Positions 16,986 to 25,665 of a stretch of DNA of 40,700 nt are shown here, piece after piece (position 1 is the stretch's first letter; each line of letters begins with the position of its first letter). The notes under the pieces were generated by a model. It made no database searches, was not told where the DNA came from, and saw only the letters and a list, made by a program, of their open reading frames with translations. Made by a program: the position numbers and the translations under genes. The stretch is taken from IMG/VR virus record IMGVR_UViG_3300002835_000418, positions 1 to 40,700 of that record; one strand, given 5' to 3'. Source of the stretch: a virus.

Positions 16986-18050
16986 ATGGAGCAACAAGCA
17001 TTAAACTTAGATAAAGTACAAATATCGATTAACAAATTAAGAGAAAAGAGATCTAAGATCTACTTCTTCGTTCAGGATACTAAAGGTAACGCAAGAGGAT
17101 CTGTTAGATACATTTATCAGATGGCAATGGCACTTAAAAATGGTGGATTTAAACCAGTAATTCTTCACGAGAAAAACGACTACATTGGTGTAGGAAAATG
17201 GTTAGGTGAAAAATACATGACAGAGATTCCTCACCAATCAATCGAGAGTCAAAATTTAGAAGTATCTCCTGATGACACCATAGTTGTACCTGAAATTTTC
17301 GGATACATTATGAGCCAAGTTAAAAACTTACCTCCAGCAAAAATTGTATTAGCTCAATCATATTCAAATATGTTAGAAACATTACAACCAGGTGAAACAT
17401 GGAGTCAATTCGGGTTTACAAAATGTATAACAACATCTATTAAACAAAAAGAATATATTGATAAAGTTATGAGAGGAGTAAGTTACGATGTCATTCCTCC
17501 AATTATTTCAGACGTTTTTGAAAAATCTAAATTACCGTCAAAGACTATTGTTGCTGTTCATACTAAAGAACAAAGAGATACGGTTAATTTAATCAAAGCT
17601 TTCTATTTGAAGTATCCTCAATTTCGTTGGATAACTTTTAGAGATATGAGAGGACTTTCTGAATTTGAATTCGCAAATACTTTGAGGGATTGTTGTCTTT
17701 CAATTTGGATGGACGATGAAAGTGGTTTTGGTACATTCCCATTAGAATCAATGAAATGTGGTGTACCTGTCCTTGGAAAAGTTCCAAACCTTATACCTGA
17801 ATGGTTAACAGAAGACAATGGTATTTGGATTTCAGAAAAAAATGCAATCGTGGATGTCGCTTCTGACTTTATTCAAAATTGGTTAGAAGACAATCTTAAT
17901 ATTGAAATGTTTTTTAATATGGAAAAAACAGCAGAAAAATATTCTAACGTATCAGAATTTGAAAAAACTGTATGTGATCTTTTCTCTGACCATCAAGTAA
18001 AGAGAGCTGAGATCTTTGAAAATCAACTTAAAAAATTACAAAATAACTAA
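16986..18050 (+). CDS. glycosyltransferase, GT-B (GT4-like)
   Basis: This 354-residue protein is a GT-B transferase. KIYFFVQDTKGNARGSVRYIYQMAMAL (about 24-50) is the N-terminal Rossmann start with the acceptor-side loop; DVIPPIISDVFEKS is the inter-domain turn; and DDESGFGTFPLESMKCGVPVLG (about 238-259) is the donor-binding block with the ExFGxxPLEA-type motif typical of GT4. PNLIPEWL and NGIWI follow as expected. It lies two bases before a GT2 gene and probably works with it. Donor and acceptor are unknown. Confidence 0.85.
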   Translation: MEQQALNLDKVQISINKLREKRSKIYFFVQDTKGNARGSVRYIYQMAMALKNGGFKPVILHEKNDYIGVGKWLGEKYMTEIPHQSIESQNLEVSPDDTIVVPEIFGYIMSQVKNLPPAKIVLAQSYSNMLETLQPGETWSQFGFTKCITTSIKQKEYIDKVMRGVSYDVIPPIISDVFEKSKLPSKTIVAVHTKEQRDTVNLIKAFYLKYPQFRWITFRDMRGLSEFEFANTLRDCCLSIWMDDESGFGTFPLESMKCGVPVLGKVPNLIPEWLTEDNGIWISEKNAIVDVASDFIQNWLEDNLNIEMFFNMEKTAEKYSNVSEFEKTVCDLFSDHQVKRAEIFENQLKKLQNN

Positions 18051-18052
18051 TT

Positions 18053-18859
18053 ATGTCAGATAAATTAAACATTTCGATAGTATTACCAATTAAATCTTCA
18101 TTATCTAGAGACTTTGCCGAATACTTTGGTAAGGCAATTCAATCAATAAAAAATCAAATCGTAGGTGTTGATGAATTAGTTATTGTCCACACACAAGAAG
18201 AAAGTTTAGTTACTTTTTTAAACTCATTTGATTTTGGTGATTTAAATGTAAGTAAATATGTATTTGAGGGAGACCCTACTTATTCAGGACAAATGAATTT
18301 TGGTATTGAAAAAGCCAAAAACCCGTGGGTATCTTTTTTCGAATTTGATGATGAATACTCATCAATTTGGTTTAAAAACGTACAAAAGTATATGGAAGCA
18401 TATCCTGAAGTACAAGCGTTTTTACCTATAGTTGTTGATACAGATGAAAAAGGAGTATTTAAAGGATTTACTAATGAGGCAACCTTTGCGGCTAACTTTA
18501 GTCAAGAAATGGGAATCTTAACAAATGAAACTTTAAACGATTATTCAAATTTCCAAACCGCTGGTATGGTTATCAAAAAAGAAGCGATAACTGATTTCGG
18601 TGGATTCAAACCTTCTATTAAGTTAACATTCGTGTATGAGTTTTTACTTAGAATGACTTATAACTCAATTAATGTTATGTCAATTCCTCGTCTAGGATAC
18701 AAACATACAAATATGAGAGAAGGGTCAATATTTTGGAATTATAAGAACGGAGAATCAGTTCTTACAGATGACGAAGTTAAATTTTGGTTACAGACAGCCA
18801 AAAAAGAATATTTCTTCGTTGACGATAGGTCAATAAAATACGAAACAACGAAAGACTAA
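18053..18859 (+). CDS. glycosyltransferase, GT-A (GT2-like)
   Basis: This 268-residue protein resembles GT2 transferases with a divergent start. NISIVLPIKSSLSRDFAEYFGKAIQSI is the first strand and helix, VDELVIVHTQE replaces the usual D-D-S strand, and WVSFFEFDDEYSSIWF near 92-107 contains the DXD-like FDDE. The segment FQTAGMVIKKEAITDFGGF matches the common GT2 G-x(n)-R-x-x-F/GGF acceptor block. It is the last enzyme of the glycan island. Its stop overlaps the ATG of the sigma factor gene by one base, tying glycan and late-regulation genes in one transcript. Confidence 0.75.
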   Translation: MSDKLNISIVLPIKSSLSRDFAEYFGKAIQSIKNQIVGVDELVIVHTQEESLVTFLNSFDFGDLNVSKYVFEGDPTYSGQMNFGIEKAKNPWVSFFEFDDEYSSIWFKNVQKYMEAYPEVQAFLPIVVDTDEKGVFKGFTNEATFAANFSQEMGILTNETLNDYSNFQTAGMVIKKEAITDFGGFKPSIKLTFVYEFLLRMTYNSINVMSIPRLGYKHTNMREGSIFWNYKNGESVLTDDEVKFWLQTAKKEYFFVDDRSIKYETTKD

Positions 18860-19641
18860 TGATTGAAATCATTTCTGGACAAACAGAGGTTTCTGAAGTA
18901 ATCGAGGTCTCTGATCAAACAGAAGATGCGTCATCGAAAAAAAGAGGTAGAAAAGCAGTTAATTTAAATTATTTTGATGTAAGAGAAGAAACCGCAGTTA
19001 GAAATTTTCTAATAGCAGAAACATCTGAGGAAAAAAATAAAATTTACAATGAGTTCTTACGAGGACCTCTTGATAAAATGATATCATCAATTATCAGACG
19101 ATATAAGTTATATCGTAAAGATATGGATTTTATTGAAATTCATGGAGATACTCATTCCTTCTTGATGACGAAAGTCGATAAGTTTAAACCTGCTAAAAAT
19201 AAGAAAGCATATTCGTACTTTGGTACAATATGTAAGAATTATTTGATGGGGCAAATAATCAAAGATCAAAAAGAAACAAATCGTAAAGTATCTTATGAAG
19301 ATATATCTCAAAGTTTGGAAGAAAGACCTGACATGAGTTATAGGATAGATGAAGATGTTATGGATGTTGAAGGTCTGATTAGGAAGTACCTTATAGATTT
19401 AACAAAATTTATTGATGAAGAAAATCTTAATGATAATGAAAAAAAATTAGGATATGCACTAATTGATTTATTTGAAAATTACGAATTAATATTTTCAGGA
19501 GCTGACAATAACAAATTTAATAAGAATGTTATACTCTTATCATTAAGAGAAATGACAAACTTAAGTACAAAAGAAATACGAAGTGCAATGAAAAGGTTTA
19601 AAAAACTTTATATTTTCACTCAATCAAAGATGAAAATTTAA
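18859..19641 (+). CDS. late-transcription sigma factor, T4 gp55-like
   Basis: This 260-residue protein resembles the phage sigma factors of the gp55 group, which direct host RNA polymerase to late promoters. After a basic segment (KKRGRKAVNL, 27-36), residues of about 65-150 form a sigma region 2-like helical block: LDKMISSIIRRYKLY, then KFKPAKNKKAYSYFGTICKNYLMGQIIKD, where the Y-F-x-x-x-x-x-N-x-L pattern resembles the -10-binding helix, then RKVSYED. No clear region 4 follows, as in gp55, so a -35 box would not be read. It is longer than T4 gp55 (185 residues). Confidence 0.7.
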   Translation: MIEIISGQTEVSEVIEVSDQTEDASSKKRGRKAVNLNYFDVREETAVRNFLIAETSEEKNKIYNEFLRGPLDKMISSIIRRYKLYRKDMDFIEIHGDTHSFLMTKVDKFKPAKNKKAYSYFGTICKNYLMGQIIKDQKETNRKVSYEDISQSLEERPDMSYRIDEDVMDVEGLIRKYLIDLTKFIDEENLNDNEKKLGYALIDLFENYELIFSGADNNKFNKNVILLSLREMTNLSTKEIRSAMKRFKKLYIFTQSKMKI

Positions 19642-19648
19642 CTGAAAC

Positions 19649-19656
19649 TATTTATC
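19649..19656 (+). promoter_or_regulatory. candidate late promoter, TATTTATC
   Basis: TATTTATC ends four bases before the ATG at 19661, in the 19-base gap after the sigma gene. With start sites a few bases downstream, the mRNA would be nearly leaderless. It would open the baseplate-type gene group. Confidence 0.4.
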
Positions 19657-19660
19657 ACAT

Positions 19661-20023
19661 ATGCCTCGTCCACAAAGAAAAGAAATAAATTTTAGTAAGG
19701 AGTCCATCCTCACACTAATGCAGGAGATCTATAATGAACTTGTAGAGCAAAGAAATACTGCAATCAGAATCCAAAATAAAATGTTATCTTTTATGAAGGA
19801 TCCTGAAGATATGCAAACTATCGGTCCTGTTATTGAGAAACAACAAAAGATTGTAAACGATTGTGTTGAGAAAAAACTTAGTTTATCAAAACTACAATCT
19901 TCAATTTGGGAAAAAGCAAATAATCAAACTGAAAGTTTCTCATTATCTGATTTGGACGATGACTTAATACAAAATCTAATGCAAAAAGAAGTGGACTCTC
20001 CAGAGGATAATTATAAACTCTAA
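19661..20023 (+). CDS. hypothetical coiled-coil protein
   Basis: This 120-residue protein is not recognised. It is strongly helical, with a likely coiled coil at about 15-85 (heptad-like leucines, isoleucines and valines in LTLMQEIYNELVEQRNTAIR and onward) and an acidic C-terminal tail (DLDDDLIQNLM). It precedes two structural-type genes and follows a candidate late promoter, so a tail or baseplate assembly role is possible. Small coiled-coil proteins of this kind often act as chaperones or adaptors. Confidence 0.55.
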   Translation: MPRPQRKEINFSKESILTLMQEIYNELVEQRNTAIRIQNKMLSFMKDPEDMQTIGPVIEKQQKIVNDCVEKKLSLSKLQSSIWEKANNQTESFSLSDLDDDLIQNLMQKEVDSPEDNYKL

Positions 20024-20029
20024 CCCACT

Positions 20030-21955
20030 ATGTCATTAGATTTAGACTTTTCATATAAACAAGCAAGTGAAAAAATACAATCCCTAAAGACATTTAAGGA
20101 GATCTCTACTGCTGCGAAGACTTTAGAAAACGCCAATCAAAAAATACCTTTTGACCAATTCAATACAAATTTTAAATCTCCATTAGAAAATTTAAAAAAT
20201 GCTAAAAAAAGGTTTCAAAGACAAGTTCCATCACAATTAAAAAACTTATTAAGTCTTTTTCAAGAAAACGCAGGTTCAGGTTCAGCAACGACAGGTTTTA
20301 TAAAAAGAAAATTTCTTGAGGCATACACTAGAAGTGAACCGAAAATTAAACAAATAGTACAAGGTGAAATGTTTACTGCTGTTGGGTGTGCTCAAGAACA
20401 AGCGTATAATTCAAGTTCATCAATTTTTGTTCCTGTCTCAGCGATAGATTTATTTGGTAAATTAAAACAAGATCCCAACACAGGATTAGGTAAATTATTT
20501 TACGAAAAACCAGATCCTGTTTATAATGAATTTCCATTCTCAATGAATAAGGAATTATATCAGAGAATGCAATCGCCAGGACAAACATTCGAGACAGAAT
20601 TTGGTGGAAATTATTTAGGAGGATCTGAACAAGAGTTATTCAATATCTCTTACGTTACACAAAATAATCGAGGAGTTACAGGTGATTTTTTCAAAGTTGA
20701 CCTTAAGAATAGACAATCAACTAATAACGTTGGTGAATTTTTAAGTGATTATTTTGCAACTATTAAAATGGTTGACACCTCTGATTTAATGTCTGAAATA
20801 GTGAATTTGGTAACTAATTCTGTTGATATGAAAGCCTCATTAGGTTTAGGTGAACTACAACAAAAGAAAGGATTTGAAGCTATCATACAAAGAGTTTTAG
20901 GTCTTTGTTTCGATAGTAGACAGTCAATTGATGTAAGTGGAGTTGCCAAAGTAGCTGAATTAGATGGAGTAGACGAATCTTTCTTTCAGTTAACTGATGT
21001 GGAATCTGCAATCATCGACTCTGAAATATCTAACATACAGATGAGAACATTAGAATTTGTTGAGTGTGAAGGAGTGAGAGTTGACGTTGATTATAACAAC
21101 ATTGTAGATCAGATGGTTGAGTCAATTGATAATTTAGACTTAGATAATCCAGATGTACTTGCCGAACAGATCACAAAAATTATTGATTCAGCATCTGACA
21201 ACCCTTCTTGGAAATTGAAAATCCCTAATGATTTTAATATCAAATTAGCCATAGATACGGATCTTCTACAAAAATTACCAATTGCACTTGTATCCGCCTT
21301 TTTATCTCCCAAAGTACTTCTTCCTATTATGGTTATGTTATATGCCATTGGAAAGGAATATGCTGACGAAATTGATTCAATACAAAAATTCATGGAAAAA
21401 TTTAAAAACTTTTTCGTAAATGTTGTGTCAAAAGCCGCTTCAATATTCATTAAAGAGTTATTTGAATTGATTAAGAGAGATATTTTACTTTTAGTTCAAT
21501 CAATCGCTCAAGATGTTCAGAAGTCAAAAATTTTAAAAAAGTACGCAATAATCGCAAAGTTAGTAGAATTGGCAACGATAATTGCACCTGCAATTGATGA
21601 CTATAGAAAATGTAAATCTTTGATAGATGACATTCTTAGACTTCTAAACTTTATTGGTAAAAGCTTAGGAATTTCCGTGCCTTACCCATTACTTTTATTA
21701 AGTGGATTATTAGGTGGTACAACGCCTGAGGATAATACGATAAATGTAATTGAACAAATGCAGAAATTTGGTTTACCTACAGGCCCTTTACCTGATGGTA
21801 GTCCTAACTTAAATTTGGTTTCAGAATTCGCAAGACAGAAAGGTCAAGAACTCGCGGAGGCAGGTTCTGGATTTGTAAATGTTGCAATTCCACCTGATAT
21901 TATATTACCATCAGGGAGACCATCGCAATTAACTTTATCAGGAAAAAAGTTTTAA
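20030..21955 (+). CDS. large putative tail/baseplate structural protein
   Basis: This 641-residue protein is not assigned to a known family. The first half is mixed alpha/beta with many polar residues. The central-to-C-terminal part has a long hydrophobic helical stretch: about 415-445 (LPIALVSAFLSPKVLLPIMV) and on through FFVNVVSKAASIFIKELFELI and LVELATIIAPAI. The C-terminus is glycine/proline-rich. The hydrophobic part could be buried in a multimer or contact a membrane during DNA delivery. It lies six bases after the coiled-coil gene and directly before a small gene and the gp5-like gene, so a hub, wedge or tape-measure-like role is plausible. Confidence 0.5.
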   Translation: MSLDLDFSYKQASEKIQSLKTFKEISTAAKTLENANQKIPFDQFNTNFKSPLENLKNAKKRFQRQVPSQLKNLLSLFQENAGSGSATTGFIKRKFLEAYTRSEPKIKQIVQGEMFTAVGCAQEQAYNSSSSIFVPVSAIDLFGKLKQDPNTGLGKLFYEKPDPVYNEFPFSMNKELYQRMQSPGQTFETEFGGNYLGGSEQELFNISYVTQNNRGVTGDFFKVDLKNRQSTNNVGEFLSDYFATIKMVDTSDLMSEIVNLVTNSVDMKASLGLGELQQKKGFEAIIQRVLGLCFDSRQSIDVSGVAKVAELDGVDESFFQLTDVESAIIDSEISNIQMRTLEFVECEGVRVDVDYNNIVDQMVESIDNLDLDNPDVLAEQITKIIDSASDNPSWKLKIPNDFNIKLAIDTDLLQKLPIALVSAFLSPKVLLPIMVMLYAIGKEYADEIDSIQKFMEKFKNFFVNVVSKAASIFIKELFELIKRDILLLVQSIAQDVQKSKILKKYAIIAKLVELATIIAPAIDDYRKCKSLIDDILRLLNFIGKSLGISVPYPLLLLSGLLGGTTPEDNTINVIEQMQKFGLPTGPLPDGSPNLNLVSEFARQKGQELAEAGSGFVNVAIPPDIILPSGRPSQLTLSGKKF

Positions 21956-21956
21956 T

Positions 21957-22154
21957 ATGAACTTGAATGAAATAATTGAAGAATCAAAAAACAAAAAAAA
22001 TCTACCTAATAAAAAATTAGTGGAGATGATGAGCGAATTAACAGATGAATTCGAAAAAACAAAAAAAGAATTAATTATTCTAACACAATATTTCGATAAA
22101 CTTGAAGAGACATATGACTCTTTATTAATTGAGTACGAAACTAGACAAAAATAA
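21957..22154 (+). CDS. small coiled-coil protein
   Basis: This 65-residue protein is almost wholly helical and highly charged, with heptad spacing through MMSELTDEFEKTKKELIILTQ, so a coiled coil is likely. It begins one base after the preceding stop and overlaps the ATG of the gp5-like gene by one base, which suggests coupled translation. The size and position suggest an assembly helper or minor baseplate part. Function is not recognised. Confidence 0.6.
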   Translation: MNLNEIIEESKNKKNLPNKKLVEMMSELTDEFEKTKKELIILTQYFDKLEETYDSLLIEYETRQK

Positions 22155-23626
22155 TGGGACCAGATCCAAGTTTAATATTATCCAAAATACTCTTCACCGG
22201 AGTAGTCTTCGACAACCAAGACCCAATGTTACTCGGTAGAGTAAGAGCGTCTGGTTTAACTGATAACGTACAATCAATTTACGAAGGTATTCCTGATTGG
22301 AACCCCATAGAAGACCCTTGGGGACCAAGGGATCCTTTTGTTTATTTATCATTACTACCATTTTTCATTAGTCAAATACCTAAGGTTGATGAACTTATAC
22401 AAATAATATACTCCAACCCAAGAATACAATTTAGTAATCAGTTTTATATTCAAGGACCGTTTTCATCACCGATGAACACTAACTTCGAAAAGAACGACGG
22501 GGCTGATCAAAATTTACCTACAGGTGTACAATACACTCCATCTCTTCCTATAAAAAACAAAAATGGTACTTACAAGGATAGTAAAAGTTTTGGTGTTTTT
22601 CCTGAACCAGGTGATAACGCTCTTTTAGGTAGAAAAAGTGCCGACGTTGTTGTAAAAGAAGATGAATTATTACTTAGAGCGGGTAAAACATTATATCTTA
22701 ATCCTAATGAATTACCTGTAGCATATACTCGAAGATCATTCATACAATTGACTCAATTTAGAAATACCAAACAAACTCAAGGGTTTAATAAGTACACTAA
22801 ATTAAATCAAATTATTCAATCTGTTAAGTATTTGATTGAGTATAATATATTCAACCCTGAAAACGCACAGAACGCTTTCACAGGTGAAATAAACGTGTAC
22901 TCATTTACTTCACAAGTTTTAACTGACGACGAATTTACCTCAACCAAGAGTTATCCAAATAAAGCATTGAAAGAAGTCATTCCATTCAATCGACTGACAA
23001 TGAATGAAACAGTTGCAAAAATAAATTCAGTACTTGAGGCATATAACGACAATACTAATACACCTTATTTTTTTAGACCGTCGTCATCATTGACTGCATT
23101 ACAAAATAATCAAGATCCGTCATTTTTAGTACAAAAACTAAATGCCACATATATTATAACAAATTCAAAACCAAATCCCGCAGCTAATATTAAAGGATCT
23201 GGTTTAGTTTTCTGGAAGAATGCATACGGTCAACAATACACCCCCGAAAAAGTTATTGAGCCAATTATAGATTACACACAAACACCTTCGTCGTATGGTG
23301 TGGTTGGAGCAGACAATGTTTATATTTTATCTCACAAATCAAAAATACCAAATAAGACTAAAATCAATTTAGACGGAACTTTATATGGTATCAGTCAAGA
23401 TAAGTTTGTGGATGAGTTATTTAATCAAACCTCAAGTAGTGTTAGAGGAGAAGAGTTATTACAATTAATCAATCTAATTGTTCAGTTTTTAGTTGGTCAC
23501 GTTCATCCGTTTCATGGGTTACCTCCGGTTCCTGTTGCAACAAACGGATCAGACATCCCTTCAATACTAAATGAAATACAACAAGCGTCACAAAAAATCC
23601 TTAACGGCAATATCCGAATCAATTGA
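22154..23626 (+). CDS. baseplate protein with gp5/VgrG-like OB-fold
   Basis: This 490-residue protein has an N-terminal OB-fold domain like the start of T4 gp5 and VgrG spike proteins. FTGVVFDNQDPMLLGRVRASG (about 14-34) matches the G-V-V-x-D-x-x-D-P-x-x-x-G-R-V-x-V signature, and ISQIPKVDELIQIIY matches the later P-x-x-G-D-x-V strand. Near the end is GHVHPFHGLPPVPVA (about 448-462), of the type found in phage baseplate or spike proteins. The lysozyme domain and triple beta-helix of T4 gp5 are not seen. It likely sits at the baseplate hub. The middle 300 residues are not recognised. Confidence 0.75.
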   Translation: MGPDPSLILSKILFTGVVFDNQDPMLLGRVRASGLTDNVQSIYEGIPDWNPIEDPWGPRDPFVYLSLLPFFISQIPKVDELIQIIYSNPRIQFSNQFYIQGPFSSPMNTNFEKNDGADQNLPTGVQYTPSLPIKNKNGTYKDSKSFGVFPEPGDNALLGRKSADVVVKEDELLLRAGKTLYLNPNELPVAYTRRSFIQLTQFRNTKQTQGFNKYTKLNQIIQSVKYLIEYNIFNPENAQNAFTGEINVYSFTSQVLTDDEFTSTKSYPNKALKEVIPFNRLTMNETVAKINSVLEAYNDNTNTPYFFRPSSSLTALQNNQDPSFLVQKLNATYIITNSKPNPAANIKGSGLVFWKNAYGQQYTPEKVIEPIIDYTQTPSSYGVVGADNVYILSHKSKIPNKTKINLDGTLYGISQDKFVDELFNQTSSSVRGEELLQLINLIVQFLVGHVHPFHGLPPVPVATNGSDIPSILNEIQQASQKILNGNIRIN

Positions 23627-23634
23627 TATTTATT
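23627..23634 (+). promoter_or_regulatory. candidate late promoter, TATTTATT
   Basis: TATTTATT overlaps nothing essential after the gp5-like stop codon (23624-23626) and ends 11 bases before the ATG at 23646. It is preceded by GA, as in several other copies. Confidence 0.4.
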
Positions 23635-23645
23635 GAAAAAGATAA

Positions 23646-25163
23646 ATGTCAATTTTAAGATCATATTTCAATAGGAACAATACAATTGTATCTGGTAATT
23701 ACGTTAACACGGGAAGAAATCCTGTTACACAATTAAATTTTGGTAACACACAAAATATTATTGCCCCTACAGGTTATTCAAGATTTATCTTTGATTTGGA
23801 TCTTTCTGAATTGGAGGCGAAAGTTGCCACAGGGGAAATATCTACAGGGTGTACAAACGGATTCTCAGGAATAACACATACTTTAACGATGACAAATACA
23901 TCAACATTTGATTTGGATTTGTTGAATACGTATATGTCCGATGAAGCAAGAAGAGCAACCTCATTTGATCTAATTTTATTTAGAATACCTAAAGTTTCAG
24001 GATCGACAGGATTACCTCAGACATGGGATGAAGGTGTTGGATACGATTATTATAATTTCCAAGCCACAAGAAATTCTGCAACAGGACAATTATCTCCTGA
24101 TGAAACAGGATTGGACAAAGCCTTTTCTGATAGAGCATCTAACTGGTACCAAAGAAGTACAATATTAGATTGGTCTACAGATGGTATCTACAACAATACA
24201 AACAGTGGTACAGGATCTACAGTAAATTATTCAGCATTAACAATTGTTGATGTTCAACATTTTGAGTTTGGTAATGAAGATATCAATTTTGATATGACAA
24301 ACGAAATCAACTCTATTCTTGCCGGATCTTTAACAGGTGTAACAGGATGGGGAGTTGCGTATTACCCTCAATTGGAGAACATCACAGGACTTACTGAAAA
24401 CTATAGTGTAGGGTTTTTCTCAAGACATACTCAAACATTTTATCAACCATATCTTTTAACGAATTACGATGACTTAATTGATGATGATCGTAATACATTT
24501 ACAAAAGGTAAAATTAACAATCTATATCTTTACGTTTACCAAAACGGCGATTTCGCAAATTTAGATCAATTACCTGTAGTAGATGTTAAAGATGCAAATG
24601 GTAACGTTATACCAGGTCTTAATAGTTTACCTACTTGTTTACGTACAAAAGGGGTTTACGAAGTATCTATACCGGATATATTACCGAACCTAACACCTTG
24701 TATCTATTATGATAATTGGACAGGATTAGTTATAAATGGTCAATCTATTCCAAACGTCCAAAATGAATTTGTTTTATTACCTATTCAGGCAAATATTATT
24801 ATCGGATCTCAATCACAAGATCCATCCAATTTTGGTTTTACTTTCTACGGAATTAATCAAGATGAAAAAATATTAAATACAGATGTCAGAAAAGTAGGTG
24901 TTGTTGTTAAACGAGCTTATACCACAAATACAGTTCTACAAAATGTTCAAGCGTTTTATAGAGTTTATGTTATGGAAGGTCAAACTGAAGTTCAAGTACA
25001 AGATTGGACTAAAATTAATAGAACACCAAATGAATTTTATTTCATATTTGATATGAAAGACAAGATTCCAAATGAATATTTTGTGGATATTAGAGTGAAT
25101 ACTAATGGGGAGAAAGATACTTATAAAAGACAATTAAAATTCCAAATCGTTAATAAGAAATAA
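23646..25163 (+). CDS. putative virion structural protein, beta-rich
   Basis: This 505-residue protein is not recognised but looks like a phage structural protein. It is rich in beta-strand patterns, glycine, asparagine, threonine and aromatic residues, and has no signal peptide. Segments such as FDLDLSELEAKVATGEIS and TSFDLILFRIPKVSG suggest an N-terminal beta domain. The C-terminal part (from about 385, NIIIGSQSQDP onward) resembles an immunoglobulin-like or tail-fibre-type domain with KVGVVVKRAYTT and YRVYVMEGQTEV strands. It follows the gp5-like gene, so a baseplate or tail-fibre component is likely. Confidence 0.55.
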   Translation: MSILRSYFNRNNTIVSGNYVNTGRNPVTQLNFGNTQNIIAPTGYSRFIFDLDLSELEAKVATGEISTGCTNGFSGITHTLTMTNTSTFDLDLLNTYMSDEARRATSFDLILFRIPKVSGSTGLPQTWDEGVGYDYYNFQATRNSATGQLSPDETGLDKAFSDRASNWYQRSTILDWSTDGIYNNTNSGTGSTVNYSALTIVDVQHFEFGNEDINFDMTNEINSILAGSLTGVTGWGVAYYPQLENITGLTENYSVGFFSRHTQTFYQPYLLTNYDDLIDDDRNTFTKGKINNLYLYVYQNGDFANLDQLPVVDVKDANGNVIPGLNSLPTCLRTKGVYEVSIPDILPNLTPCIYYDNWTGLVINGQSIPNVQNEFVLLPIQANIIIGSQSQDPSNFGFTFYGINQDEKILNTDVRKVGVVVKRAYTTNTVLQNVQAFYRVYVMEGQTEVQVQDWTKINRTPNEFYFIFDMKDKIPNEYFVDIRVNTNGEKDTYKRQLKFQIVNKK

Positions 25164-25164
25164 T

Positions 25165-25638
25165 ATGACAAAGAAAATCGTAACATTATCAGAATCACAA
25201 CTTTCTGATTTAATTAAAAGAGCTATCAATGAAGCCAATCACGAGACTGAAAACTATATGACGTTTTCCAATCTTCAACAAATGAAAAGACAGATCGACA
25301 TGTTAATGGAATTAGATGAAAACGTTATCGATGAAATTATTCAAAATGGACATGATTGGGCTGATGATCATATAAGTGTTGCTAAAGAAAATATAGATCA
25401 AGTATTTGATTTCTTAATGAATGAAACAAGAAAAAATAACCAATACATTGATTACGAAGAAATGACAGAAGGTAGAAAAAAAACTGGAACAAAACTTTGT
25501 GCAAGGGGAAAATCAGCAGCTCAATCCAAATTTAAAGTTTACCCAAGTGCTTATGCAAACGGGTATGCTGTTCAAGTTTGTAAAGGAAAAATCAAAGGTT
25601 TAGACGGAAAAAAACAATGTTCAGGCGCATATTGTTAA
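25165..25638 (+). CDS. small protein with possible prohead-protease leader and Cys-rich C-terminus
   Basis: This 157-residue protein has three parts. Residues 1-23 (TLSESQLSDLIKRAINE) form a short amphipathic leader ending INE|A, the same sequence as the likely processing site of this phage's capsid protein. The middle is acidic and helical. The C-terminal 50 residues are basic with four cysteines (KLCARGKSAAQSKFKVYPS, YANGYAVQVCKG, QCSGAYC). From memory this last type of domain recurs in large phages with unknown role. Packaging in the prohead followed by cleavage is a reasonable hypothesis. It starts one base after the structural gene. Confidence 0.6.
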   Translation: MTKKIVTLSESQLSDLIKRAINEANHETENYMTFSNLQQMKRQIDMLMELDENVIDEIIQNGHDWADDHISVAKENIDQVFDFLMNETRKNNQYIDYEEMTEGRKKTGTKLCARGKSAAQSKFKVYPSAYANGYAVQVCKGKIKGLDGKKQCSGAYC

Positions 25639-25661
25639 TTCAAAAAATTAATTTATATTTG
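25632..25661 (+). promoter_or_regulatory. Bacteroidota-type promoter, TTG-N19-TAnnTTTG
   Basis: TTG at 25632-25634 and TATATTTG at 25654-25661 are separated by 19 bases, matching the Bacteroidota primary sigma consensus. The ATG at 25666 follows four bases after the box, so the transcript would have almost no leader. The TTG overlaps the end of the previous gene. Confidence 0.5.
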
Positions 25662-25665
25662 TGAT

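Noticed and set aside
22154-23626. A lysozyme domain as in T4 gp5
   Set aside because: The middle of the protein has no lysozyme motif; only the OB-fold and a late HVHP segment are recognised.
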